DNA from: Pseudomonadota bacterium
GTDB taxonomy: Bacteria; Pseudomonadota; Alphaproteobacteria; Micropepsales; Micropepsaceae
Direction of reading: 5' to 3'
Length of the DNA: 64,000 bases
Assembly (NCBI GenBank): GCA_021851325.1
Contig: JAJZDZ010000010.1
Coordinates: 31,222 to 95,221 of the forward strand
Positions 28,660 through 38,284 of the stretch are shown here, in pieces (within the stretch, counting starts at the first letter, position 1; each line of letters opens with the position of its first letter). The notes under the pieces are model-generated. The model was not told the origin of the DNA. It ran no database searches and was given only the letters and a program-made list of their open reading frames with translations. The position numbers were made by a program, and so were the translations under genes.

Positions 28660-28969
28660 AGATCCCCGAACCGCTGAATATAGGCTGTTCGGACAGGTCA
28701 CAGGTGCGCTGCTTGAGGCCAAGGCCAAGAATGTAAGGGGCGGCCCGCTGGCAGAGGCCGTCGACTGGAACCGGCGTCTGTGGGGCTCACTGGCTGCTGA
28801 TTGCCTGGATGACCGCAATCGCCTTCCGCCACAGCTGCGGGCCCATATTGTCTCTTTGTCCCTCTGGGTCACACGATATTCGAAAGACGTGGTGCGTCGG
28901 GGCGCCTCGATGGATCCGCTGATCGAGGTTAATCGTACGATCATGCAAGGACTACAGGGCCAGGCCTGA
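28619..28969 (+). CDS. flaF: Flagellin assembly/translation activator FlaF
   Basis: A 116-residue FlaF. The segments AYQRTQRITEDPRTAEYRLF and WNRRLWGSLAADC are family signatures. FlaF acts opposite FlbT, promoting flagellin secretion and translation, and is reported to bind flagellin directly. The 41-base overlap with flbT implies tightly linked translation. A strong intrinsic terminator follows at 28994-29020. Confidence 0.95.
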   Translation: MSHHAYQRTQRITEDPRTAEYRLFGQVTGALLEAKAKNVRGGPLAEAVDWNRRLWGSLAADCLDDRNRLPPQLRAHIVSLSLWVTRYSKDVVRRGASMDPLIEVNRTIMQGLQGQA

Positions 28970-28993
28970 GCACTCCTGGAACTCCCTTGCCCT

Positions 28994-29020
28994 GGGCCGG
29001 CCCTGCGCCGGCCCTTTTTT
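28994..29020 (+). terminator. Intrinsic terminator of flbT-flaF
   Basis: GGGCCGG (28994-29000), a 7-base loop and CCGGCCC (29008-29014), followed by six T (29015-29020), 24 bases after the flaF stop. This is the clearest intrinsic terminator in the window. Confidence 0.85.
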
Positions 29021-29205
29021 CATGCGGGCCATTGCCAGCCCCCCCGCGGATACTCGGGGTGGGACCGAAGGGGCCGTGCTTTACGCCCACCGCCCTGGCT
29101 GGCATGCTCATGGCAGCGACGCCTGAGAGCAGCGCAGCTTGCCGGCTGCGGCGTCAAAGGGGACTGGAGCGCTGCCGTGGCAGCGTCCAGAAACGGGGGG
29201 AAGGC

Positions 29206-29916
29206 ATGACCATGCTGATTGCGGCTGCGGCCGTATTTGTTATCACCCATCTTGCGATTGCCGGCACGGGACTGCGCGGTGCACTGGTGCGGGTGCTGGG
29301 TGAAGGCGGCTACATGCTGGCCTTTTCCACGATTTCGGTGGGAAGCCTCGTATGGCTGGCCTATTCCTACAACGTGGCACAGTCAGGGGGGGCAGACCCC
29401 CAGTGGTGGCAGAGCGGCCGGGGCCTTCACGATTCGGGCATCTTGATCATCGGCCTCGCTTTTTTTCTGGGTGTGCAGGGCCTGCTCAGCGCCAATCCGA
29501 CCAGCGTTGCCCAGGACAAGGCCGCCCGCGATCCGGCGGTGGTACAGGGCGTGCTGCGCATCACCCGCCATCCTTTCCTGTGGGCTGTCGTGCTGTGGTC
29601 GGCCTTCCATCTTGCCGTCAACGGTGATGCAGCCTCGGTGATCTTCTTTGCTGCCTTCCTCGTGCTCAGCCTTCTGGGCACCTGGTCGATTGATACCAAG
29701 CGGCGGCGCGCACTGGGACCGGCCTGGGAGGAGTTTGCCAGGCAGACCTCAAGCATTCCCTTTGCCGCGGTGCTGGCTGGCAGGGCCAAGCTCAATATTG
29801 CCGAAAGCTTTGGCTGGCGCTTCTGGGCCGCCATGGCGGTCTTCGTTGCGGTGCTGTTCGCCCATCTCTGGCTCTTCGGCGTTTCGCCCTTTCCAGGAGG
29901 CTGGCGGCCATATTAG
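29206..29916 (+). CDS. NnrU family membrane protein
   Basis: A 236-residue integral membrane protein with about six transmembrane helices. The RITRHPFLWAVVLWSAFHLAVNGD segment is the NnrU/isoprenylcysteine methyltransferase-like core. NnrU was first linked to nitrite/nitric-oxide respiration, but the family is widespread without denitrification genes, and none are seen here. ATG 29206 or ATG 29212 follows a GGGGGGAAGG ribosome site; spacing favours the second slightly. The frame is open upstream through the flaF terminator. The function is uncertain. Confidence 0.85.
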   Translation: MTMLIAAAAVFVITHLAIAGTGLRGALVRVLGEGGYMLAFSTISVGSLVWLAYSYNVAQSGGADPQWWQSGRGLHDSGILIIGLAFFLGVQGLLSANPTSVAQDKAARDPAVVQGVLRITRHPFLWAVVLWSAFHLAVNGDAASVIFFAAFLVLSLLGTWSIDTKRRRALGPAWEEFARQTSSIPFAAVLAGRAKLNIAESFGWRFWAAMAVFVAVLFAHLWLFGVSPFPGGWRPY

Positions 29917-30002
29917 CCCGTGGGAGGTGACGGTCCGCGCTCCGCGCGTGAAACCTTGGCGGCGCTGAGAGAACCTTAAGCCTTTTGTGCCACAAGAAGG
30001 GC

Positions 30003-30347
30003 ATGAGCGCCGACACAACGCCTGTCGATCTGAGCCATCTGAACCGTTATACGGGTGGCAATGTGGCGCTCAATCGCGAGATCCTGGCGCTGTTCAGTAG
30101 CCAGGCCGAGGAGCTATTCGCGCGGCTGCGCAAGGCCAGTCAGGACGACGATGCCAAAAGCTGGCGCGAGCAGGCGCATGCGATCAAGGGCGGCGCGCGC
30201 GGCATCGGCGCCTTCGGCCTGGGCGAACTTGCTGCCACTCTCGAAAAGCAGGGCCCCCGAGGCTATGGCGCCAGCCGGGGACTTAAAGCCCTGGATGATG
30301 AAATGCGGCTTGTTGCCGACTTTATCGCGCTCTACAGCCGCGGCTAG
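30003..30347 (+). CDS. Hpt domain phosphotransfer protein
   Basis: A 114-residue stand-alone histidine phosphotransfer domain. The signature AHAIKGGARGIGA places the phosphoacceptor at H59, followed by the usual conserved Lys and Gly residues. It would relay phosphate between receiver domains of a multi-step pathway. No hybrid kinase is in the window; possible partners are the single-domain receiver at 6517-6900 or distant proteins. ATG 30003 follows AAGAAGG; a TTG at 29985 is in frame. Confidence 0.88.
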   Translation: MSADTTPVDLSHLNRYTGGNVALNREILALFSSQAEELFARLRKASQDDDAKSWREQAHAIKGGARGIGAFGLGELAATLEKQGPRGYGASRGLKALDDEMRLVADFIALYSRG

Positions 30348-30424
30348 GGTGCCGCGCGCGGTCTTTGATTCTCGCCGTCAGTTGGATATAGGCCTGCCTG
30401 GCTGTGCTGAGCTTAATCGTGGCG

Positions 30425-30453
30425 TTGCGGCTGGAACAAATTCTACATATAAT
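30425..30453 (+). promoter_or_regulatory. Predicted promoter of the ferredoxin reductase operon
   Basis: TTGCGG (30425-30430), a 17-base spacer and a perfect TATAAT (30448-30453), about 45 bases before the reductase ATG. This is a strong housekeeping-type promoter. The surrounding leader is noticeably AT-rich. Confidence 0.65.
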
Positions 30454-30491
30454 GCCGCACAATTGAAGATTCATACAAGAAGAAAGTGTAA

Positions 30492-31526
<1,035 letters not shown>

Positions 31527-31546
31527 CGCCGCTCTGTGAGAGAGCC

Positions 31547-31855
31547 ATGAAAATCATCGCCACCGACCGCTCCGGCGTGTCGAGAGAAATTGAAGGTCGC
31601 GACGGCTGGACCTTGATGGAAATGCTGCGCGACGCGGGCCTTCCCATTACAGCCGAGTGCGGCGGCGCCTGCGCCTGCGCGACCTGCCATGTCTATGTCG
31701 AAGAGGGCTGGTACGAGAAGCTGGTGCCCAAATCCGATGCCGAGACCGATATGCTGGATATGGCTCTTGCGGTGCAGGATAATTCGCGGCTGGCCTGCCA
31801 GATTACCTGTTCCGACGCCCTCGATGGCATCAAGGTCACCCTCGCTCCGGAGTGA
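31547..31855 (+). CDS. [2Fe-2S] ferredoxin, adrenodoxin type
   Basis: A 102-residue ferredoxin. Cluster ligands are C38, C44, C47 and C84, in the pattern CGGACACATC then CQIT; C42 and C88 are extra cysteines. It belongs to the adrenodoxin/FdVI group used in P450 systems, Fe-S assembly and haem or ubiquinone reactions. Its position directly behind a ferredoxin-NADP reductase suggests a dedicated NADPH-reductase-ferredoxin chain; the final acceptor is not encoded nearby. A GAGAG ribosome site precedes ATG. Confidence 0.95.
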   Translation: MKIIATDRSGVSREIEGRDGWTLMEMLRDAGLPITAECGGACACATCHVYVEEGWYEKLVPKSDAETDMLDMALAVQDNSRLACQITCSDALDGIKVTLAPE

Positions 31856-32180
31856 GCCCCTCCCTCCAGGTGGCCCTGATGGCCAGGCTGGATGAGGGAG
31901 GTGCCGGCGGCCCGCCCGTGCCACGCCAGCCAGGCGCGGTGCCGCCGTTTTCTGTCCGCGGTGAGGCCCCCGCAAACGCGGCAAAAGATCCCAGCTGGGG
32001 GCTTCGCCCAAGCCCCCAAGGCGGGCTATATGGGCATGCCGGCAGCCTCGCGCCACCTGGTACGGCGATAGCAACCGCCTCGGATTTGCCAGCTGCGTGA
32101 CAACGGCCAGCCGGCAGCTCCCGGGGCCCTCGCCGTTCGGGCGCGCTGGTCATCAGCTGGCGGTGAGCCGCGGAGCATTC
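31856..32180. other. Non-coding stretch with a strong hairpin
   Basis: There are 325 bases between ferredoxin and the next gene. A perfect 8-base stem GGGGGCTT (31997-32004) / AAGCCCCC (32010-32017) with loop CGCCC lies in the middle; it has no T-run. A weaker stem TGGCC/GGCCA occurs near 31870. The frame of the downstream gene is open back to 32097, but that part is not protein-like. Confidence 0.45.
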
Positions 32181-32813
32181 ATGAGTGGCCTTAAGGCCTT
32201 GCAGACCGAACCACCTCCACCTCCCAGCCGCGCCCGTTCGGCCGAGCGGGCAGCTGCGGCCGGCCTTTTGGTACTGCTTCTCCACGCGCTAGTGCTCTGG
32301 ATCATACTCGAGTCCTTCTACAAGCCATCCGCCGAAACTCCCCACTACCACGAGACAGCGATCACCCTGTGGCTGACCAAGCCCAAGGTCCGCGCCCCGT
32401 CAGCGCCGGTTCCGGTGCTGCGCCCGAAAAAGAAAAAGCGGAAGCCAGTCCCCTATGAGAGCTATCCGGTTCCAAATGCGCAAGGCTTCGCCGTTCCACC
32501 CCCACCGCCCACGGCACCATTGACGGGCGAGGATTACAACGGCCTCAGGGCGCTGGGCGAATATCTCTATAATTGCAGCGAGATGAATTATGGCTACCTG
32601 ACGCCTCTCGATCGTCTGCATTGCCAGTTCGACCTGTGGAACCTGCCGCCCGTAAATCCGGGCAAGGGCCTGCGCCTGGGCAAACCGCCCAACAGCGTCT
32701 GGGAGCAGGAACGCCAGAAGCAGAAGGCTCCGCCCCGCAAGTTCACCCGCCCCTGTCGCCCCAACAGTCCCAATTCCAATCTCGGACTGCCTTGCTACAA
32801 TCTTGCCCATTAG
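32181..32813 (+). CDS. Proline-rich single-pass membrane protein, unknown
   Basis: A 210-residue protein with a short cytoplasmic N-terminus rich in proline, one transmembrane helix (about 28-48, AAAGLLVLLLHALVLWIILE) and a periplasmic part. That part starts with a Pro/Lys-rich spacer (about 77-105, VRAPSAPVPVLRPKKKKRKP) and ends in a region with four cysteines. The topology resembles TonB-like energy transducers, but the C-terminal TonB fold is not recognisable, so I leave it unnamed. GGAG lies 5 bases before ATG 32181. Confidence 0.7.
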   Translation: MSGLKALQTEPPPPPSRARSAERAAAAGLLVLLLHALVLWIILESFYKPSAETPHYHETAITLWLTKPKVRAPSAPVPVLRPKKKKRKPVPYESYPVPNAQGFAVPPPPPTAPLTGEDYNGLRALGEYLYNCSEMNYGYLTPLDRLHCQFDLWNLPPVNPGKGLRLGKPPNSVWEQERQKQKAPPRKFTRPCRPNSPNSNLGLPCYNLAH

Positions 32814-32852
32814 CGAGACTGAGAGACTGAGGGGACACTCGGAGACCAACAC

Positions 32853-33473
32853 ATGGGGTTCTACGCGCGCCATATCCTGCCTGCGCTGCTCGACCGGGCG
32901 ATGTCGACCAAGCCCATCCGCTATCAGCGTCGCAAGGTGGTGCCACGCGCTGAGGGCCGGGTGCTCGAAATCGGCTTTGGCGCAGGCCACAACCTGCCCT
33001 TTTACGATGCGAGCAAGGTCACACAGCTATGGGCGCTGGAGCCTTCGGCCGAGATGCGGGCCCGCAGCAAGGAGCGACTTGCGCAACAGTCGTTGCCGGT
33101 CGAATTCCTTGATCTGCCGGGCGAACAGATTCCGCTTGAGGACAAAAGCGTCGACACCATACTCATCACCTATACGCTGTGCACGATCGGCGACGTAGCG
33201 GCTGCGCTGCAGCAGATGCGCCGGGTCCTGAAGCCCGAGGGCGTGATGCTGTTCTGCGAGCATGGCAAGGCGCCCGACGCAACCGCCTATCGCTGGCAGC
33301 AACGCCTTGAACCGATGTGGCGACGCATCGGTGGCGGCTGTCATCTTACGCGCGCCGTACCTGAACTCATTGAGGCTGGCGGCTTTCATATCGCCGAGAT
33401 GGAAACAATGTACCTGCCCGGTACGCCGCACTTTGCCGGCTTCAATTACTGGGGCACGGCAAAGCCGCGCTAG
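32853..33473 (+). CDS. Class I SAM-dependent methyltransferase
   Basis: A 206-residue methyltransferase. SAM motif I is VLEIGFGAGHN (about 37-47), the acidic motif II lies in ALEPSAEM and motif IV in ILITYTLCTI. The overall pattern (N-terminal DRAMSTKPI and C-terminal LPGTPHFAGFNYWG) is that of the METTL7/UbiE-related thiol- or lipid-methyltransferase group. The substrate is unknown. It lies between an unknown membrane protein and a TPR-sulfotransferase on the same strand. Confidence 0.88.
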   Translation: MGFYARHILPALLDRAMSTKPIRYQRRKVVPRAEGRVLEIGFGAGHNLPFYDASKVTQLWALEPSAEMRARSKERLAQQSLPVEFLDLPGEQIPLEDKSVDTILITYTLCTIGDVAAALQQMRRVLKPEGVMLFCEHGKAPDATAYRWQQRLEPMWRRIGGGCHLTRAVPELIEAGGFHIAEMETMYLPGTPHFAGFNYWGTAKPR

Positions 33474-33573
33474 CGCCCGCGCCTGCAACACGGCCAGCGG
33501 CAGCAGGGACGGATTCGCGCTCGACGGGTGAGGGGCAGGGCTCGTACTATAGTGCGGGGCGCGCCCGCGCCTC

Positions 33574-35631
33574 ATGGTCTTTCAACCCGGTGGCAGGATT
33601 GCCGTGACCGCAGCACGCAATGCCCAGCGAGCGCTGACCCGCGGCGTCGCCGCCCTCGACGCCGGACGGCCGGCACAAGCGCTTGCACATCTGCGCACGG
33701 CGCTTGACCTGGCGCCACAAAATGCCGGTGCAGTCAGCTTCATGGGCTGCGCTCTGACCCGCCTGGGGCGGCCGGCAGAGGCTGCCCCCTTTGTTCTGGG
33801 AGCCGTGCGCGCCGCCCCGGACGAGCCACAGTGGCGCCTGCACCTCGGCGAGTGGCTCCTGGCGCAAAACCGCGCCGGCGAGGCCGAACGGGACGTTCTC
33901 GAGCTGCTGCGACACCACCCACAAAATGCCAAGGCCTGGGAACAGCTCGGCGATGCACGGGCGGCGCAGGAAAAGATGACCGCAGCGCGCGACGCCTATC
34001 AGCGGGCCCTGAGCCTGTCAGAGCATGATCCGCTCGTAACCATCAAGCTGGCCCGCATCCGCGCTGCAACGGGCGACATCGCCGGAGCCTGGGCCCTGAT
34101 CGGAACAGTTCGCGGTGACACCAGTGAAGCCTTCTGGCGCCTGAAAGCAGATCTGCTGGTTGTCGAACGCAACTGGCCGGCGCTGCGGACGCACGCCCAG
34201 GCCTGGCGCAAAGCCCAGCCGAAAAGCCCGGCCGCAATGCGCATGGAAGCGGCAGCCGCATTCGAACTGGGCGACTTCAAGCTGGCCCGTAGCGCCACGC
34301 GCAAGATGCTCTCCTTGGGTACGACCAGCAGCACCGACTGGGCGGCGTACGGTCAGATCTGCCTCCAGATCAATGATTTTGCTGAGGCGGAACGGGCGTT
34401 TGCCCACGCCGCCAAGTTGTCGCCGGACGATCCGGCACTGCTCGCCGGCAGGGCACGGCTCCTGACTTTTCAGGGCCGCCTCGACGACGCGGAGGCAGCC
34501 TGTCGGGCCGCCCTGGCCCGCGATCCCAACCGCGCTGACACCTATTGGCTGCTGGCACTTTTGACGCGCGGACGCTTTCAGCACCAGGAACTCGACGCGT
34601 TACGCCGCCTCACGCAGCAGAGCACCGGCACCCCTGATGACCGCGCCATGGCAGGCCTCGCGCTGGGCCACGGGCTGGAGGCGACTGGCGACATCAAAGG
34701 TGCCTGCGCCGCCTATGACAGCGCGCATGCGCAAAAGCGCGAAATCGCCCGCCGCGAGGGCTATGGCTACAATGCGGCAGAAAGCGAAGCCCGCTTCGCA
34801 CGCATTCGGGAGCTGTTCGCTTTCCCTCCCGCCGAACGCGCCCCCGTCAGGGGCCCGCAGCCAATCTTCATCTTCGGCATGCCCCGCTCAGGCACGACCC
34901 TGACCGACGCCGTTCTTGCCGGCCATCCCCTGGTGCAGGACTGTGGTGAACGCGTCGTGCTCGAGATGCGCTTGAACGAAATCTTGCGCCGGAAGGAGCT
35001 GAAACTGCCTCCGCTTGCCGAGCTTGAACAGTGGGCGAAGGATTATCTTGCCGACATCACCCTGCGCCCAGGTACTGCCTACGTCATCGACAAGAACCCG
35101 CTCAATTTTCAGGCCGCCGGCCTCATCGCGCAGATGTTTCCCAATGCCATCATGATTCACCTTCGGCGCAATCCACTGGAGGTGGGGCTCTCCATCTGGC
35201 GGCACGAATTCAGCAAGGGCTGGACCTTCACCACCAGTCTTGCCGACATCGGCCATTTCTATGGGCAATATGCAAAACTGGCGGCGCACTGGCAGCACGT
35301 CCTTGGTTCGCGACTGGTGACGCTGCAATATGAGGCCTTCGCGGCCAATTTCACCCACGCAGCACCTGAGCTCTTGGCCCGCATCGGCCTTGATTGGCAC
35401 GAGGCCTGCGGAGACTTTTCGCGACCCCGCCCGCCGATCGCGACGCTGACCGCCGTCCAGGTGCGCGATAAAGTCAGGCCGGCCGCGCCGCGCGCGCCAC
35501 GTTTCGGAGCCTATCTCGAGCCTTTGCGGACCGCGCTACTGGCGGCCAATGTCGATCTTGACACCGGAGCCTGGCTGGGCGGCGAAAGCCGCACCAGCGA
35601 GGACCATGACCACGGGCACCACATGGGTTGA
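33574..35631 (+). CDS. TPR-sulfotransferase fusion protein
   Basis: A 685-residue protein. The first about 400 residues are tetratricopeptide repeats (QALAHLRTALDLAPQNAGAV, EAERAFAHAAKLSPDDPALL, DDAEAACRAALARDPNRADT). The C-terminal about 250 residues are a sulfotransferase with the PAPS 5'-phosphosulfate loop FGMPRSGTT (about 434-442) and a 3'-phosphate segment IHLRRNPLEVGLSIW. It would move sulfate from PAPS to a protein or glycan selected by the TPR domain. No PAPS-synthesis genes are nearby. It has a His-rich C-terminal tail (HDHGHH). Confidence 0.88.
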   Translation: MVFQPGGRIAVTAARNAQRALTRGVAALDAGRPAQALAHLRTALDLAPQNAGAVSFMGCALTRLGRPAEAAPFVLGAVRAAPDEPQWRLHLGEWLLAQNRAGEAERDVLELLRHHPQNAKAWEQLGDARAAQEKMTAARDAYQRALSLSEHDPLVTIKLARIRAATGDIAGAWALIGTVRGDTSEAFWRLKADLLVVERNWPALRTHAQAWRKAQPKSPAAMRMEAAAAFELGDFKLARSATRKMLSLGTTSSTDWAAYGQICLQINDFAEAERAFAHAAKLSPDDPALLAGRARLLTFQGRLDDAEAACRAALARDPNRADTYWLLALLTRGRFQHQELDALRRLTQQSTGTPDDRAMAGLALGHGLEATGDIKGACAAYDSAHAQKREIARREGYGYNAAESEARFARIRELFAFPPAERAPVRGPQPIFIFGMPRSGTTLTDAVLAGHPLVQDCGERVVLEMRLNEILRRKELKLPPLAELEQWAKDYLADITLRPGTAYVIDKNPLNFQAAGLIAQMFPNAIMIHLRRNPLEVGLSIWRHEFSKGWTFTTSLADIGHFYGQYAKLAAHWQHVLGSRLVTLQYEAFAANFTHAAPELLARIGLDWHEACGDFSRPRPPIATLTAVQVRDKVRPAAPRAPRFGAYLEPLRTALLAANVDLDTGAWLGGESRTSEDHDHGHHMG

Positions 35632-35661
35632 GCCCCGGGCCCACTGGACTTGCATTGCCGC

Positions 35662-36297
35662 CTAGCTCCGCGCCCGGTTCTGCACCAGGTCATAGGGCCC
35701 GCCCTTGGCAATGGCGCGCCCATAGGCCGGCCGGCCCTGCATGCGGGAGCGATAGGCGCGCAGCAACGGATAACTCTCAAGAACGTCTCCGGCGGCCTCG
35801 AGCACAAACAGCAACTGGATATCGGCACCAGTCAGTTCGTCACCGACAAAATAGCTGCGCCCCTTCAGTGCGTTCTCCATATAGCCGAAATGATTGGCGA
35901 TCTCGCTGTCGATGCGCGGACGCAAGGGAGCGGCGCCATCGCCCAGCGTGCCGGCATAAAGGGCCAGCATCAAAGGCAGCATGGCCGAGCCTTCGGCATA
36001 ATGCATCCACTCGACATACTTCCAGTAATCGGCAGTACCGTGCGCCGGTTTGAACCTGCCCTTGCCATAGACATCGATCAGGTACTCAACAATAGCGCCG
36101 GATTCGGCAATCCGCGTCGCTCCATCCTCCATCACCGGAGACTTGCCGAGCGGATGCACCTGCTTGAGTTCAGGTGGCGCCAGTGGCACCGGGCTCTGGC
36201 GCTGATAGCGGATGATCTCGTAGGCAACGCCCAGCTCTTCTGCCAGCCACAGGATACGCTGTGACCGTGAATTATTGAGATGATGGATCTTGATCAC
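35662..36297 (-). CDS. Glutathione S-transferase family protein
   Basis: A 211-residue GST. The thioredoxin-like N-domain has the catalytic-serine region NNSRSQRILWLAEELGV and the glutathione-binding GKSPVMEDG...ESGAIVEYL; the helical C-domain contains FVGDELTGADI. GTG 36297 is chosen because AGGAG lies 6 bases upstream and the family starts here; the open frame extends 19 codons further. Only one base separates it from the upstream acetyltransferase stop, so the two form an operon. Confidence 0.93.
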   Translation of the reverse strand: MIKIHHLNNSRSQRILWLAEELGVAYEIIRYQRQSPVPLAPPELKQVHPLGKSPVMEDGATRIAESGAIVEYLIDVYGKGRFKPAHGTADYWKYVEWMHYAEGSAMLPLMLALYAGTLGDGAAPLRPRIDSEIANHFGYMENALKGRSYFVGDELTGADIQLLFVLEAAGDVLESYPLLRAYRSRMQGRPAYGRAIAKGGPYDLVQNRARS

Positions 36298-36298
36298 C

Positions 36299-36919
36299 CT
36301 ATGCTCCTGTTCCGTTGCGGGCAGGCCGCCACATCGGCCAAAGCGTTGGACCATCCGGAATCTTGATTTCTCCGGTCACTTCGAAGCCAAAGCTGCGATA
36401 GATGGGGATGTTGGTTTCCTTCGATGATTCGAGATACGCCGGCAGCTTCTGGGCATCGACCATCGCCAGCCGCCGACGCATCAACCGCCCGGCAAAACCC
36501 TTGCCCTGGTGCGGCGGATCGGTGCCGATGACCTGCAGATACCAGTGCGGCTCCTTGGGATGCAGCCGCTCGACGACATCCATGGTCGCCATTACCCGCA
36601 GCGCCCCGGTACCGAACACCCCCAAGAGCTCAGGCCCATGAACGATGTATTGCCACCAGTGAACATGCCATTGGCCAGGCGGGCGCCACAGCGATGCCGC
36701 TTCATAGCCTTCCGTGACGTCACATGAACCAAGCGGCTGCGCCAGCTTGAACAGCAGGCGGAAAAGACGCGGCATCACCACCGGACGGGTGCGTGGATCT
36801 GCCAGCAGGTGGCACATCATCGGATCATCATGGAACGCCCGCGCCAAGGACGCCGACAGCGCCGGACTGTCAGACGCCACCGCCTCGCGGGCTCCTGCCG
36901 TGTTCATGTCGCTCGCCAT
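36299..36919 (-). CDS. GNAT family N-acetyltransferase
   Basis: A 206-residue GCN5-related acetyltransferase. The acetyl-CoA loop is QGKGFAG within GTDPPHQGKGFAGRLM, followed by the typical helix and the YRSFGFEVTGE strand. The substrate is unknown. ATG 36919 with AGGAG about 6 bases upstream is favoured over TTG 36922. It is cotranscribed with the downstream GST. Confidence 0.92.
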   Translation of the reverse strand: MASDMNTAGAREAVASDSPALSASLARAFHDDPMMCHLLADPRTRPVVMPRLFRLLFKLAQPLGSCDVTEGYEAASLWRPPGQWHVHWWQYIVHGPELLGVFGTGALRVMATMDVVERLHPKEPHWYLQVIGTDPPHQGKGFAGRLMRRRLAMVDAQKLPAYLESSKETNIPIYRSFGFEVTGEIKIPDGPTLWPMWRPARNGTGA

Positions 36920-37029
36920 CAACGCTCCTGCCCGCCTGTTCCCGGCCCACCACGAGCCCGGTATTCAAATGCTAGTTGAGGGCGCTACACAACAAAAGCC
37001 CCTGCCATCCCCTGCCCCCCGGCTCAAGA

Positions 37030-38205
37030 CTAGCGATTGAGCTCACGCATCGCCTTGTCGAGACCGTCCAGGGTCAGCGGGAACATGCGATCGGAAATAA
37101 TCTGCCGGACAAGACCGATCGACGGGGTATACTCCCAGTGCTTCTCCGCCACCGGATTGAGCCACACCAGATGCGGATAGATCTGGGCGCAGCGGTCAAG
37201 CCAGACCGCGCCAGGTTCTTCGTTCCAGTGTTCAACCGAGCCGCCCGGGTAGGTCAGCTCATAGGGACTCATCGTTGCGTCACCGACGAAGATGACCTTG
37301 TAGTCATGAGGAAACTTGTGCAGCACATCGAAGGTGGGGGTCTTCTCATTGTGGCGACGCCGGTTGTCCTTCCACACCGATTCATAAAGGCAATTGTGGA
37401 AGTAGAAGAACTCCATGTGCTTGAACTCGGTGCGGGCCGCGGAAAACAGCTCCTCGCAGAGTTTGATATAGGCGTCCATCGAGCCACCGATATCAAAAAA
37501 GATCAGGACCTTGACGGTATTGTGCCGCTCCGGCACCAGCTTCAGGTCGAGATAGCCTTTGTTGGCGGTATTGCGGATGGTATCAGGCAGATCCAGTTCG
37601 GTTTCGGCGCCCTGCCGGGCCCATTTGCGCAGCCGGCGCAATGCCACCTTGATATTGCGGGTGCCCAGTTCGATGGAATCATCAAGATTCTTGTACTCGC
37701 GCTTGTCCCAGACTTTGACCGCCTTACCCTGACGTGACTTGTCCTGACCGATCCGGATCCCTTCGGGATTATATCCCGAATTGCCAAAGGGCGAGGTCCC
37801 GCCGGAGCCAATCCATTTGTTGCCGCCCTCATGGCGGGATTTCTGCTCTGCAAGACGCTCCTTGAGCGTCTCCATCAGCTTGTCCCACCCCCCCAGGGCC
37901 TCGATCTGCTTCTTTTCCTCTTCCGTGAGGAATTTCTCCGTCAGCGCCTTCAGCCATTCTTCCGGAATCTGCGCGATTTCACTGGCATCAAGGTTCTCAA
38001 GCCCCTTGAAGACATGGCCAAATACCCGGTCAAACTTGTCGAGGTTGCGTTCATCCTTGACCAGCGCGGCACGTGACAGGACATAGAACTCATCGACCTT
38101 AAGATCGATCACGCCACGCTCGAGCGCCTCCATCAGCGCCAGATATTCCTTGAGCGTCACCGGCACCTTGGCTGAACGCAATTCCTCGAAGAACTGAAAG
38201 AACAT
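37030..38205 (-). CDS. CoxE-like VWA domain protein
   Basis: A 391-residue protein with an N-terminal helical region (1-190) and a C-terminal von Willebrand A domain. The metal-ion site reads FFDIGGSMDAY, the DxGGSM variant found in this CoxE-like subgroup instead of DxSxS; a Thr (DATMSPYEL) supplies the second element. CoxE-type proteins work with MoxR AAA ATPases as chaperones for metal insertion or complex assembly, and a MoxR gene lies just upstream. ATG 38205 was chosen over TTG 38214. A 79-base gap separates it from the secreted-protein gene. Confidence 0.92.
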   Translation of the reverse strand: MFFQFFEELRSAKVPVTLKEYLALMEALERGVIDLKVDEFYVLSRAALVKDERNLDKFDRVFGHVFKGLENLDASEIAQIPEEWLKALTEKFLTEEEKKQIEALGGWDKLMETLKERLAEQKSRHEGGNKWIGSGGTSPFGNSGYNPEGIRIGQDKSRQGKAVKVWDKREYKNLDDSIELGTRNIKVALRRLRKWARQGAETELDLPDTIRNTANKGYLDLKLVPERHNTVKVLIFFDIGGSMDAYIKLCEELFSAARTEFKHMEFFYFHNCLYESVWKDNRRRHNEKTPTFDVLHKFPHDYKVIFVGDATMSPYELTYPGGSVEHWNEEPGAVWLDRCAQIYPHLVWLNPVAEKHWEYTPSIGLVRQIISDRMFPLTLDGLDKAMRELNR

Positions 38206-38284
38206 GACAGGCAACCCTCATGGCAATGCGCGTTTTAGCGGGCCTAGCTGCGATCCTCGGCGCGGACCATTGCACTCCTGACGC

